Below, piece after piece: positions 1 to 7,862 of a DNA stretch of 64,000 nt. The stretch covers positions 1-64,000 of the forward strand of contig NZ_BSCT01000006.1 in the NCBI RefSeq assembly GCF_030159255.1. Reading direction: 5' to 3'. The position numbers were made by a program, and so were the translations under genes. How positions within the stretch are numbered: the stretch's first letter is position 1; every line of letters starts with the position of its first letter. Below the pieces are notes generated by a model that made no database searches, was not told where the DNA came from, and saw only the letters and a list, made by a program, of their open reading frames with translations. This DNA is from Bradyrhizobium sp. SSBR45G. GTDB taxonomy: Bacteria; Pseudomonadota; Alphaproteobacteria; Rhizobiales; Xanthobacteraceae.

Positions 1-761
1 TTTGCGAGAACCGCCCGTTCGCACATTCTGGCAGATTTTGCGGACACAAGGGGCGGTCCCACGGGAATGGTGACCCGGCGTCCGCCCTTGCGGCGATTTC
101 CCTTGGACTGCCGCATCCGAATGTAGGACCCGTCATAGTCGTTCCAGGTCAGCCGAAGCAGATCTCCTTGACGCTGACCCGTCCAGAGCGCCATCAGAAG
201 CGCTGCTTGCAGCTCGACGGACGCGACACCGCAAAAGGTGCGGATGTCCTCGGCAGTCCAGATGATTTCCGATCGGTCGGCCTCGTAAAGCCGACCCCCG
301 CGTTCGCAAACGTTGACAGCAATCTTACCGCGATCCTTCGCAACAGACAGAACGCGACTGATCGTGACCCAAATGTAGTCGGCCTTGCGCGGTGTCTCGG
401 AAAAGGAGTCGCGAAAATCTTTGAAGTCACCCCGAGCGCGTTTGTCTTCCAAGGCGGCGATCGGCATTGAGCCGAATTTGGCTTCTATGAGTTTGAGATA
501 GCTGTCGTAGGCGCGTTTGCTTTTCTCGCCGAGACTTTTGTACTCGCTGGAGTCCTTGAAGTAGTCGATCAGCGAACTGAATGTGGAGGAGCTCTTTTTC
601 TTGTAGGATGCAACAGCCTCATTGTAGCGCTGCATGAATTCAGGCGTGCCTGGTTCAGCATCAATGCGCGGCCCACCCTTCCAGGCATACCAATAAGTCT
701 TAGACGTTCCATCGGCGAGCTTTTTGATTGACCAGTTAATCCCCTTCAGCCGCACTCGCAT
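1..761 (-). CDS. Tyrosine recombinase (phage-type integrase), C-terminus cut by window edge
   Basis: About 253 codons run uninterrupted from an ATG at 761 to the left edge with no stop. The N-terminal part is a lysine-rich arm and a core-binding, SAM-like helical domain. From about residue 165 the catalytic domain begins, with the box I signature TGQRQGDLLRLTW that carries the first catalytic arginine, followed by the usual beta-hairpin region (GRRVTIPVG). The HxxR and tyrosine boxes lie outside the window. It should integrate or excise the island whose right part lies in this window. Its start overlaps the excisionase gene by 26 bp, so the two are translationally coupled. The family assignment is firm; the target site cannot be seen. 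Confidence 0.88.
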   Translation of the reverse strand, partial: MRVRLKGINWSIKKLADGTSKTYWYAWKGGPRIDAEPGTPEFMQRYNEAVASYKKKSSSTFSSLIDYFKDSSEYKSLGEKSKRAYDSYLKLIEAKFGSMPIAALEDKRARGDFKDFRDSFSETPRKADYIWVTISRVLSVAKDRGKIAVNVCERGGRLYEADRSEIIWTAEDIRTFCGVASVELQAALLMALWTGQRQGDLLRLTWNDYDGSYIRMRQSKGNRRKGGRRVTIPVGPPLVSAKSARMCERAVLA

Positions 762-990
762 TTTGTGACGCCTTCCATTCATCGTAGGGAGATAGCTGAG
801 GCTCGATTCTAGTCTGGAAACCGGATAGGCGGTCAAGAGCTGCGTCGATGGCTTTTCTATCCCATTTGTGTGTCCCTGGGATCGGGCCGGGAATAATGCC
901 GCGGCGAACCCAGTCACTGAAGGCTGAAGGCGATTTGCACCCTACGTAAGAGGCCGCTTCTTCTTTCGTCATGACTCGAGGTTCAATCAT
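736..990 (-). CDS. Small helix-turn-helix protein, probable excisionase
   Basis: An 84-residue protein. Its first 50 residues form a MerR/AlpA-like winged helix-turn-helix (TKEEAASYVGCKSPSAFSDW, then RRGIIPGPI), the fold used by excisionases and AlpA-type regulators. It ends inside the start of the integrase gene with a 26 bp overlap, the classic xis-int arrangement. It probably sets the direction of recombination or regulates the integrase. Two possible starts (residues 1 and 7) both give a complete HTH. Function is inferred from fold and context. Confidence 0.72.
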   Translation of the reverse strand: MIEPRVMTKEEAASYVGCKSPSAFSDWVRRGIIPGPIPGTHKWDRKAIDAALDRLSGFQTRIEPQLSPYDEWKASQNASAAEGD

Positions 991-1349
991 GTGCAGTGCG
1001 CTGCCACTCAGTTAAGAGGGGAGATCGACAATGCCGCTGGGTCGCGCAGTGCTATCTCGATCTCGCTCCGTGATCTTGAGTAATTTCTGCCGGCTACCTC
1101 TGGAAGATGAGTCTAACCCGCGACGAGCATTTGGCCGCAGTGGCGTACTATTGGATAGCGTCGGTTCCAGTCGAAGTCGTGTGCTCTGCTTGGCCTAGCA
1201 GTCGAGCCAAACTTCGAATCCTCGCAGTAACCTAAGTGGTTCGATGAGTGGGTGGTATCACGAGCTACGACACCGGCCCGGTGAGGACCACTGCGCGCCG
1301 GGCTTCCGCTCCAGCGTCTCAACGTTGCTAAACGAAGAGGGTCTTCGAC
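991..1349. other. Stretch without a recognisable gene between xis and IS66
   Basis: This stretch must hold the xis-int promoter (minus strand). I see no conserved coding sequence. The minus-strand frame that enters it from the UPF0149 region is a shadow frame. It is the left flank of the IS66 element and shows no continuation of the imuA gene found on the other flank. Confidence 0.5.
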
Positions 1350-1369
1350 GTAACCGGCATGAGCGTCCA
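1350..1369 (+). repeat. IS66 left terminal inverted repeat
   Basis: Reads GTAACCGGCATGAGCGTCCA inward. It matches 17 of 20 positions of the other end (4508-4527 read on the minus strand). Confidence 0.82.
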
Positions 1370-1381
1370 CGTCAGGAGTGA

Positions 1382-2014
1382 TCAGCGGGCGCGTTTGTAG
1401 CGGATCGGCATCCAGTATTGGCGGAGCGCTTCGACGGCTGCTGGGATGCCGAGGTGTGTATCGGATGGGTTGTCCGACATGCCATTCGTCGGCGACTTCG
1501 CTCCGGACAGCGGCCAGTCCTGATCGTCGCGACAATGCATCAGGATGGGCCGCAGCAGACCGTGATGGAGATGTCCGGGGTCGAGCAGCGGCGCCCACGC
1601 CGCGGGTCTGAGCTGCATTGCGGCGTAGAACCCCTGGCACCAGGACCGCGCATCGATAGCGCCACCGGCTTCCCGCCGATGCATCGGCTTGAACCGGTCT
1701 GGGACGGTCGACAGGGTATTGCTGATCTCGTTATGGCGCAGCGCGACGGCCGAGATCGCGGCGAACTCCGGCGTTCCACCATGGTTGAAGGCGTCGATGT
1801 CGATGGCGAGGAGCGGACAGATCCAGTCGGGCGGGCTGATCGACACCGGCCCGGCCACGATCGCGGCGACATAGCCGTCGAGCATGGCAAGACTGGTGGC
1901 GGTGGGATGCAGTTCGGCGCGAGTTTGCAGCCAGCGATCGAGCTCGTCGAGCGGCATCGCAGCGGCCGTCATCGCCGGTGATGAGGAGGATGACGAGCGG
2001 CGCCGCCGGTTCAT
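1382..2014 (-). CDS. UPF0149/YecA-family passenger protein of IS66
   Basis: A 210-residue protein. After a serine-rich N-terminus it has the UPF0149 pattern: a helical segment with the motif MLDGYVAAIVAGP and PPDWICPLL, a central helical part, and a C-terminal LRQYWMP. Proteins of this family are common as the fourth gene of IS66 elements in rhizobia. Its ATG overlaps the tnpC stop by 4 bp (ATGA), so it is translated from the transposase mRNA. It lies wholly inside the terminal repeats. Its role in transposition is not known. Confidence 0.75.
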   Translation of the reverse strand: MNRRRRSSSSSSPAMTAAAMPLDELDRWLQTRAELHPTATSLAMLDGYVAAIVAGPVSISPPDWICPLLAIDIDAFNHGGTPEFAAISAVALRHNEISNTLSTVPDRFKPMHRREAGGAIDARSWCQGFYAAMQLRPAAWAPLLDPGHLHHGLLRPILMHCRDDQDWPLSGAKSPTNGMSDNPSDTHLGIPAAVEALRQYWMPIRYKRAR

Positions 2015-3570
2015 GCCGCCACCGGTGCGCTGAGCCCGCGGGCCGCCTTCCAGTTCCAGGCCAGGAGCTCGTGCAGCTGGTGGCTCCTGGTCCGACCGGA
2101 AACGATGCGCTCCAGCACATCGACCAGATAGGTCTGCGGATCTAGCTCGTGGAGCTTTGCCGTATTGACCAGGGACGCAAGGATGGCCCAGCTCTCGGCG
2201 CCCCCCTCGCTGCCGCTGAACAACGAGTTGCGCCGTCCCATTGCAATCGGGCGCATCGAACGCTCGACGGAGTTCGAATCGACCTCGACGCGGCCGTCAC
2301 GAAGAAACAGCGTCAGTCCGTCCCAGTGATTGAGCGTATAGTTGATCGCTTCCGTCAGCTTCGACTGGGAGAACAGCTGGTCGCGCATCGCGGTCAGCCG
2401 CGCCTTCAGCGCCTCCATCAGCGGCGCGGTCCTGGCGCAGCGGGCGGCAAGCCGCTGTTCGGCGCCCGAGCCGCGGATCTCGGCCTCGATGGCGTAGACC
2501 GCCTGAAGGCGCTCGATCACCTCGTGAGCGAACGGCGACTGCATGGTCTTGTACACCTCGACGAATTTGCGTCGGGCATGGGCAAGGCAGAAAGCCAGTT
2601 GGATCGCGCCGCCATGATCGCGGGCGAGCGCCTTGTAGGCCGCATAGCCATCCACCTGCAGAATGCCCGAGAAGCCGGTCAGCTGCCCGGCGATCTCTTT
2701 GGTGCCGCGTCCATCGGCGAACACATAGGCGACCGCCGGCGGCGATGGGCCGCCCCATGGCCGATCATCCATCGCATGCGCCCAGAACTGGCAGATGCGG
2801 GTGCGATGTCGTCCGGGATCGAGCACCGGCATCGGCGTCTCGTCGCAGAACAGTCGCGGCGAAGCCTGGATCGTCCCGAGCTGAAACTCATAGAGGCTCC
2901 TGAGCCACCAGGCCGCACGCTTGACCCAGCCGGCGAGCGTCGCGCGATCGAGATGAATGCCCTGGCCGGCCAGGATCTGCACCTGGCGGTACAGCGGCAG
3001 ATACCAGGCGAACTTCGACACCACCACATGGGTGACCAGCGCCGTCGAGACCATGCCGCCTTCGATCAGGCGCGGCAGCGCCTTCGCCTGGACCACGCCG
3101 TCGGTGCAGCCGCGGCAGCCGTATTTGGGACGGATCGTGCGCAGGACGCGCAGGATCGCCGGGATCACGTCCAGCACCTCGCTGACGTCCTCGCCGATCC
3201 GGTGCAGAACGCCCTGGCAGCACGGACACGCCGTCACCTCCGGCTCGAGCACCTGCTCGCAGCGCGGCAGATGCTTGGGCAGCGCGCCGATGTTGCGCCT
3301 TGCCTTCCTGCGCGGCTTCCAAGCCGGCTTCGGCGTCGCGCAATCGTCGTTGGCCGGCACAGCCGGGGTGACGCCGGTCGCGAGATCATCGAGCGCGAGT
3401 GCAAGCTGCTCGCCCACGATCGCCGCCAGTCGCTCCGAGCGCTTGCCGAAGATCATCTCCTTGAGCGCCTGCATCGCCACCCGCAACTTCTCGTTCTCGG
3501 CGTCGAGCGCGAGCACCATCTCGGTCAGAGCCGCAGCGTCGGCTGGGAGAGCTTCGGGGTGAATCGCCAT
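2011..3570 (-). CDS. tnpC: IS66 transposase TnpC
   Basis: A 519-residue IS66 transposase. The ATG at 3570 (MAIHPEALPADAAALTEMV) is chosen because the family starts with a leucine-zipper helix followed by KEMIFGKRSERL; the longer upstream reading frame is not conserved. Next come a zinc-ribbon-like segment (CPCCQGVLHRIGEDVSEVLD and CRGCTDG) and the DDE catalytic core (LFCDETPMPVLDPG, then QVDGYAAYKAL with AHARRKF, and the late VEVDSNSVERSMRPIA carrying the glutamate). The C-terminus is the usual IS66 tail. It appears intact. Confidence 0.95.
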   Translation of the reverse strand: MAIHPEALPADAAALTEMVLALDAENEKLRVAMQALKEMIFGKRSERLAAIVGEQLALALDDLATGVTPAVPANDDCATPKPAWKPRRKARRNIGALPKHLPRCEQVLEPEVTACPCCQGVLHRIGEDVSEVLDVIPAILRVLRTIRPKYGCRGCTDGVVQAKALPRLIEGGMVSTALVTHVVVSKFAWYLPLYRQVQILAGQGIHLDRATLAGWVKRAAWWLRSLYEFQLGTIQASPRLFCDETPMPVLDPGRHRTRICQFWAHAMDDRPWGGPSPPAVAYVFADGRGTKEIAGQLTGFSGILQVDGYAAYKALARDHGGAIQLAFCLAHARRKFVEVYKTMQSPFAHEVIERLQAVYAIEAEIRGSGAEQRLAARCARTAPLMEALKARLTAMRDQLFSQSKLTEAINYTLNHWDGLTLFLRDGRVEVDSNSVERSMRPIAMGRRNSLFSGSEGGAESWAILASLVNTAKLHELDPQTYLVDVLERIVSGRTRSHQLHELLAWNWKAARGLSAPVAA

Positions 3571-3620
3571 GATCCAACGATAGATCCACGCATCATGCGC
3601 TCCAGCAAAATCTCCGCTTC

Positions 3621-3974
3621 TCAGCCGACAACGGCCGGCTGCTTCACAGGCTTGGGCGACACACGCGTCCACTCCAGTCCGTCGAGCAGCATGGCGAGTT
3701 GCGTGGCGCTCAGATGCACGACGCCGTCGCAGATCGGAGGCCAGGTGAAGCGTCCCTGGTGCAGCCACTTCGTCACCAGAACCATGCCGCTGCCATCCCA
3801 TGCCAAGAGCTTCACTCTGTCAGCGCGTTTGCTACGGAACACGAAGACGTCACCGCAGTATGGGTTCGCGCGCAGCGCTTCGCTCACCAGCGCCGACAGC
3901 GTGTGCACCGACTTGCGAAAGTCGACTGGCTGGGTCGCCAGAACCACCTTGAGGTCAGACCGTAATGCAATCAA
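3621..3974 (-). CDS. tnpB: IS66 accessory protein TnpB (Orf2)
   Basis: A 117-residue IS66 Orf2 protein with the diagnostic opening motif TQPVDFRKSVHTLSALVSEA, then VFVFRSKRADRVKLLAWDG and a C-terminal LSATQLAMLLDGLEW. It is required together with TnpA and TnpC for transposition of IS66 elements. Its start overlaps the end of tnpA by 4 bp, and 50 bp separate it from tnpC. It appears intact. Confidence 0.94.
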   Translation of the reverse strand: MIALRSDLKVVLATQPVDFRKSVHTLSALVSEALRANPYCGDVFVFRSKRADRVKLLAWDGSGMVLVTKWLHQGRFTWPPICDGVVHLSATQLAMLLDGLEWTRVSPKPVKQPAVVG

Positions 3975-4447
3975 CCGACGCTCCGAAGCGCTGACAGCAC
4001 CATCGAAAGCGTTGCCAGTTCGACACCGGCCGCGACCCGGATGCGCGCCCCCGTCACCTCGATCTCGATCACCCCGTCGGCCATGCCTGGAGGCGACGAC
4101 ATCTGCCGTACCACTTCATGCGCAGACGCCAGCCGCCTCGGCTCATCAGCCGTCGCCGGACTGCCCTCGGATGCGACCCGGACCGGCACGAAGCCAGGCG
4201 CCCGAGCGTCCGCGGCTGCCGCAAACTTGTGTCGCCAAGCCGTGAGCAGGCCGCGGACAACACCATGGCGCCGAGCAACCTCAGAGATATTGGCGCCTTC
4301 CTCGAAGCTCTCCGCCACGATCCGTGCCTTCTCCTCCCCCGTCCACTGCCGCCGCCGACGCTGCCCCGTGATCACCTCGACCCGGCGATACGAGCCGCCT
4401 TCATGCCTGGCATCAAGCATGGCTTCATGCATGGCATCTGCCATCAC
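3971..4447 (-). CDS. tnpA: IS66 accessory protein TnpA (transposase HTH, Orf1)
   Basis: A 158-residue protein. The central helix-turn-helix (WTGEEKARIVAESFEEGANI, then SEVARRHGVVRGLLTAWRHK) is typical of IS66/IS3 Orf1 DNA-binding proteins. The C-terminal part ends with IEIEVTGARIRVAAGVELAT, also typical of IS66 TnpA. It is the first gene of the tnpA-tnpB-tnpC-UPF0149 operon, and its start is 80 bp inside the right terminal repeat. Confidence 0.92.
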   Translation of the reverse strand: MMADAMHEAMLDARHEGGSYRRVEVITGQRRRRQWTGEEKARIVAESFEEGANISEVARRHGVVRGLLTAWRHKFAAAADARAPGFVPVRVASEGSPATADEPRRLASAHEVVRQMSSPPGMADGVIEIEVTGARIRVAAGVELATLSMVLSALRSVG

Positions 4448-4507
4448 CCACCTCTAAGAAACAGTTCATGCCAGGATCATCGCAGCTCAGTCGCGCGACG
4501 CACAGGT

Positions 4508-4527
4508 GGGGCGCTCTTGCCGGTTAC
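4508..4527 (-). repeat. IS66 right terminal inverted repeat
   Basis: On the minus strand it reads GTAACCGGCAAGAGCGCCCC inward from 4527, mirroring the left end at 1350. Confidence 0.82.
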
Positions 4528-4648
4528 GATCGATCGCCTCGATGCCGAAGGCGAGCGTCTTCCGCTCAGCCGCCGCCCCCAGTGCCATCCGGTCGAGCTT
4601 CTGACGAAGCGCGCGGATGACGGGTGAGGAGCGGGGAACGGAATGCAT
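4528..4648 (-). pseudogene. imuA: imuA fragment (mutasome protein N-terminus), interrupted by IS66
   Basis: About 40 codons from an ATG at 4648 encode a start of the kind seen in alphaproteobacterial ImuA: RALRQKLDRMALGAAAERKT followed by LAFGIEAIDR. The frame then enters the IS66 end and stops after 12 more codons. ImuA is a RecA-like partner of ImuB and DnaE2 in SOS-induced translesion synthesis. A LexA box lies just upstream in the right orientation. The remainder of imuA, imuB and dnaE2 are not found on the other side of the IS, so the cassette was deleted or lies elsewhere. Identification is from memory of the family and is fairly secure because of the LexA box. Confidence 0.68.
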
Positions 4649-4673
4649 GCTGTCGGGCCGATGATCTCAATGA

Positions 4674-4688
4674 GAACAAAGAAAGAAC
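4674..4688 (-). promoter_or_regulatory. LexA (SOS) box of imuA
   Basis: The plus strand reads GAAC-N7-GAAC, so the minus strand reads GTTC-N7-GTTC, the alphaproteobacterial LexA operator. It ends 26 bp before the imuA start codon, as in the imuA-imuB-dnaE2 operons of this group. Confidence 0.72.
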
Positions 4689-5014
4689 ATCAAGCTGACT
4701 GCAAGAGTCAAGCGTCTGAGAACGGGAATGAAATCGCCCGCAAAATCAGGGGGGTGTGGCGCTCCGCCGGCGGCGTGGAACGGTACCGTCATGCTGGCGG
4801 TTATGAGAATGCTGCGCGTTCAGGCCGACGGAGTGCAAAAATGCAACTACGGCATGAAAACCGCAGACCGGGTTTACCGCAATCAACTTTGATCGATGAC
4901 GGGCCCGCGGAACTTGAATAGCCTTCTTAACGGCGCAATCATGACTCGGGCATGACACTGCGCCGCTCAATTTGAGCGCAAGGCTTCTGGCAACCTCAAG
5001 CATGCGGTACTCGA
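4689..5014. other. Intergenic stretch between the LexA box and the RES toxin-antitoxin pair
   Basis: Short open frames on both strands here have no recognisable motif and poor start context. I see no gene. The promoter of the toxin-antitoxin operon should lie near its right end. Confidence 0.45.
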
Positions 5015-5239
5015 ATGGATGAACGTCAATCCTACGAGCTTTCAGAGCCTGATGTGGATCTCATCGAAGGTGAGAACCAAGACATACGCGCCGAGATCAT
5101 TGAGACGCTCGGCGAAGAATGGCTCACAACCAAGAACATTCTTTTCGCGAATAGAGCTCCGGAAGAACTAATCGGAACTAAAGAAGAAATCCGGCTTCGT
5201 GATATTCTCCGTCAGTACGTAGTCGCTGCCCTTTCCTAA
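5015..5239 (+). CDS. Short Xre/MbcA-type antitoxin lacking the HTH domain
   Basis: A 74-residue acidic protein. Its second half resembles the C-terminal toxin-binding domain of Xre/ParS/MbcA antitoxins (DUF2384): LGEEWLTTKNILFANRAPEE, then LIGTKEEIRLRDILRQYVV. Those antitoxins are normally 120-160 residues with an N-terminal Xre DNA-binding domain, which is missing here. It is followed after 35 bp by the RES toxin gene in the same direction. It should neutralise that toxin, but without an HTH it may not autoregulate the operon. Confidence 0.6.
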   Translation: MDERQSYELSEPDVDLIEGENQDIRAEIIETLGEEWLTTKNILFANRAPEELIGTKEEIRLRDILRQYVVAALS

Positions 5240-5274
5240 ATTTTCCCTCCATTCTTCAAACGATAGTGTAGATC

Positions 5275-5880
5275 GTGAACCTTTCTGCATGCTCGTCGCT
5301 GCCGACCTCATCTGAAAAGGGGACATGGTATCGGGCCGTTGAGGCGCGGTACGTGAAAGCGCACTTCATTCATAATCGAATGAAGATATCAATCACCCGC
5401 TTCAATGCGGGACGGAAGCTAAAGAAGCCCGATAGATACGCTTGCTTGTACCTTGTAGATGATCCGACCTGCGCGCAGTATGAGGTCGGACAGCAGCTCG
5501 GCTTCCCGACTCCTGGCAATCACTTGCCGAACCGTACAAAGAGCTTTGCTCAGCTAACCATCCAGGTGTCACTGCAGCGCGTGGCTGACATCAGCGATCT
5601 GAGCAGCCAAGTTTTGCTAGGCTCGAATGTTCAAGAGCTGACCGGTGACTGGAAGGGTTATGATTATAGGACGCCGCATACTTCCGTTGCGGCTCCGACC
5701 GGAATGAGCGAGACCCAGCACCTCGGGATTGCTCTATACAGAACCGGAATTGAAGGGTTCATGACCACCTCAGCGAAGATTCCTTGGCATAAGATACTTG
5801 TTGTCTTCCCTGACAATCTGGCAATGGGAAGCTCGATAAAATACTATGAAGGTGCGAAGCTCATTCATTCATTTCCATAG
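5275..5880 (+). CDS. RES-domain toxin
   Basis: A 201-residue protein read from a GTG. It shows the RES family pattern: TWYRAVE near residue 20 (the conserved arginine), then TRFNAGRKL and RYACLYLVDDPTCAQYEVGQ, matching the GRFN ... ALYLA.dp..AlaEv core where the conserved Arg, Tyr and Glu sit. RES toxins consume NAD+ and are paired with Xre/DUF2384 antitoxins, as here. The C-terminus (HLGIALYRTGIEGFMTTSAK) also fits. The GTG start is not certain. Confidence 0.72.
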   Translation: MNLSACSSLPTSSEKGTWYRAVEARYVKAHFIHNRMKISITRFNAGRKLKKPDRYACLYLVDDPTCAQYEVGQQLGFPTPGNHLPNRTKSFAQLTIQVSLQRVADISDLSSQVLLGSNVQELTGDWKGYDYRTPHTSVAAPTGMSETQHLGIALYRTGIEGFMTTSAKIPWHKILVVFPDNLAMGSSIKYYEGAKLIHSFP

Positions 5881-5968
5881 TGTTTGCCTTCTATGTTCCA
5901 TTCAGAGCTGGCACGCGTGGCCGCTAGCTCTTTTGCATGCGTGCGAATCGACGTGTTATTCTTTCTGA

Positions 5969-6628
5969 ATGTGCAATCTCTACAGCATTACGAAAAGCCA
6001 GGACGCGATCCGCCGCCTGCTCGGCGTCACCTTCGACAGTTCCGGCAACCTGCCCAGCATGCCCGGTGTCTTCCCGGATTGTGAAGCGCCCGTCGTTCGG
6101 AGCCATGAGAGCGGCCGGGAGCTCATCAAGATGCGCTGGGGCATGCCGCCACCGCCGAAATTCGGTGGGCCGCCCGTCACCAATATCCGCAACACGTCAT
6201 CGCCGCATTGGCGCGGCTGGCTGAAGCCCGAGAACCGGTGCCTGGTTCCCGTTTCAAGCTTTTCGGAGTACGCGCCTGAGCCAAATCCCGTCACCAAGAA
6301 GAAGGACGTGGTTTGGTTCGCGCTCGACGATAGCCGGCCCCTGTTCGCCTTCGCCGGTATCTGGACCGAATTCAAAGGCGAACGTGGTACCAAGTCCAAG
6401 CCTATCCCCGGACCGCATCTGGTCTATGGATTCTTGACCACCGAGCCGAATGCGGTCGTGGCGCCCATTCACCCCAAGGCGATGCCGGTGATCTTGACGA
6501 ACGCCGAGGAGCGGGAAGTTTGGCTGCGCGCGCCATGGGCCGAAGCTAAGGCGCTGCAGAGGCCATTGGCGGACGACGCACTGAAGATCGTTATGCGGGG
6601 ACCCGACAAGGAAGATACGGCCGCCTGA
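5969..6628 (+). CDS. SRAP/HMCES (YedK-like) abasic-site shield protein
   Basis: A 219-residue SRAP-domain protein. It begins MCNLYS, so Cys2 becomes the N-terminal nucleophile that forms a thiazolidine crosslink with abasic sites in single-stranded DNA. Other family marks are [40 protein letters not shown] with the active-site glutamate, and HPKAMPVIL with the histidine. Length is normal. It may belong to the SOS/repair context of the nearby imuA remnant. It has its own start, 88 bp after the toxin gene. Confidence 0.93.
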   Translation: MCNLYSITKSQDAIRRLLGVTFDSSGNLPSMPGVFPDCEAPVVRSHESGRELIKMRWGMPPPPKFGGPPVTNIRNTSSPHWRGWLKPENRCLVPVSSFSEYAPEPNPVTKKKDVVWFALDDSRPLFAFAGIWTEFKGERGTKSKPIPGPHLVYGFLTTEPNAVVAPIHPKAMPVILTNAEEREVWLRAPWAEAKALQRPLADDALKIVMRGPDKEDTAA

Positions 6629-6640
6629 AGTTATAGGCTG

Positions 6641-7723
6641 TTACTCCTGCAAAACTGTACAAACTTGCCGAAAGAGCAAGAGGCCTTCACGAAATTCATA
6701 GACCCAGTCTTCGTCAGTTTCGCGTGAGTAAGCTTGGAATACGTCACGATGCCGAAACACCTTCGGGTCCAATGGCCGGTCCGCGTTTTGGTTATGATAG
6801 ATGCGAAGACCCTCGAGCAATCCTTCCGTGTATTGAGATCGTCGCGTGCGGGCCGCAGCCGGAGTCGTTCCATTCGGATTGTATCTCACGGTATCAAAAA
6901 AGACATTCGGGTTCGGATCAGATGATAAAGCGCGGACTTTGCCCCATGTTGCGCATGAACTGAACATCACTGCGCTCAACCAGCTAAACTCCGGCTTGTT
7001 GAAGATTCCGAGCTCAACCGGACTTCCGTTGTCTTTCAAAACACTCTCTTGCTGCTGCCCTTTCAGCTCACCGCCTTCGCGCAGGAATTTCTCTTCATCG
7101 ACGTAGTAGCCGTGCAAAACAGCTTCGATGGCGCGTTGGCACGCAAGCCGCGCGTGCGGATTGTCGACAGCAGTAAGGGCCAAAACAAAAGGGCGATGCT
7201 GGACATGCGCAAGCTTTGCGTATGACTGACTGTACTTCTTCTGCTTCGTAGAGATGCTGTTGGTGATACGAATGATCACCCGCCGATTGAATTCGTTCAG
7301 ATCTGGCGGGACCTTCTGACCCGCCTTCTCGTATTCGGGAGTGCTGTTTTTGGCATGGAGAGCGACCGTAGCCTCGATGTTAAACCCGCCATGCTCGGTG
7401 ACGTGAAAGTCAGGCGCTTCGTGGGAAAAGTCAACGTGCAGGCCGTACTTCTTGAGCACGGCAAACAGATAGAGCTCCCAAAAGCATGTGTCGAAAGTCC
7501 GCTGAAATTCGTCGACAAATTTGCCATCCCGATCAACAAAGTCGCGAGCCCAGTCGTTGAGAACATCGCAGTTGTACCCATTGGGTCGAGCCAGGATCGA
7601 GCGGAAGTACGGATGCTGGAGCGCCGGCTCTACGACAGGTGTAAAGAGGTCCATAAAGCTCCTCCATGCAGCTCTCTGAAAACCAAACCCGAAGCGCAAC
7701 TCGGCAACTGCAGCTTGCCGCAC
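6641..7723 (-). CDS. Unknown protein with a possible PD-(D/E)xK nuclease core, downstream of AbiE
   Basis: A 360-residue protein I do not recognise by name. Residues about 80-120 read WELYLFAVLKKYGL, then APDFHVTEHGGFNIEATVAL, which resembles the helix-strand arrangement and P-D ... x-E-x-T of divergent PD-(D/E)xK nucleases; the usual lysine is replaced by threonine. A later conserved-looking segment is PEFSWLSAVMFSSCATWGKV. It lies 139 bp downstream of the AbiE pair on the same strand and could be co-transcribed as a third gene. An internal methionine (MDLFTPVVEP, residue 24) is an alternative start. The nuclease idea is inference. Confidence 0.6.
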   Translation of the reverse strand: MRQAAVAELRFGFGFQRAAWRSFMDLFTPVVEPALQHPYFRSILARPNGYNCDVLNDWARDFVDRDGKFVDEFQRTFDTCFWELYLFAVLKKYGLHVDFSHEAPDFHVTEHGGFNIEATVALHAKNSTPEYEKAGQKVPPDLNEFNRRVIIRITNSISTKQKKYSQSYAKLAHVQHRPFVLALTAVDNPHARLACQRAIEAVLHGYYVDEEKFLREGGELKGQQQESVLKDNGSPVELGIFNKPEFSWLSAVMFSSCATWGKVRALSSDPNPNVFFDTVRYNPNGTTPAAARTRRSQYTEGLLEGLRIYHNQNADRPLDPKVFRHRDVFQAYSRETDEDWVYEFREGLLLFRQVCTVLQE

Positions 7724-7862
7724 TCGCTCGGCTACCGTAGCATGACAAAGCTGAAAATATCACGCCAGCCAGCATCTTGCGAGAGTCCCGCCGTAGTTGC
7801 TCGAAGCGCCCGCAGACAACAGGATAGGGCGGCTGCGAGCTGAATTGCCAGCTAAGTGCCGC

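Larger units (their letters stand above)
1350..4527 (-). mobile_element. IS66-family insertion sequence with UPF0149 passenger
   Basis: A 3,178 bp element holding tnpA, tnpB and tnpC in the usual order on the minus strand plus a fourth gene of the UPF0149 family. Both ends begin GTAACCGGCA reading inward, and 17 of the first 20 bases match between the ends. GTAA ends are typical of IS66. The 8 bp outside the ends differ (TCTTCGAC at 1342-1349, GATCGATC at 4528-4535), so there is no target duplication. This suggests recombination or a deletion after insertion. The right end interrupts imuA. Confidence 0.88.

Noticed and set aside
2149..4245. A 698-codon open frame on the plus strand across the IS66 genes
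   Set aside because: It is antisense to tnpC, tnpB and tnpA, which have clear family motifs; its own translation has no motif and the arginine-rich bias of a GC-rich shadow frame.
1342..4535. Target-site duplication around IS66
   Set aside because: The 8 bp next to the ends (TCTTCGAC and GATCGATC) do not match, so no duplication can be claimed.
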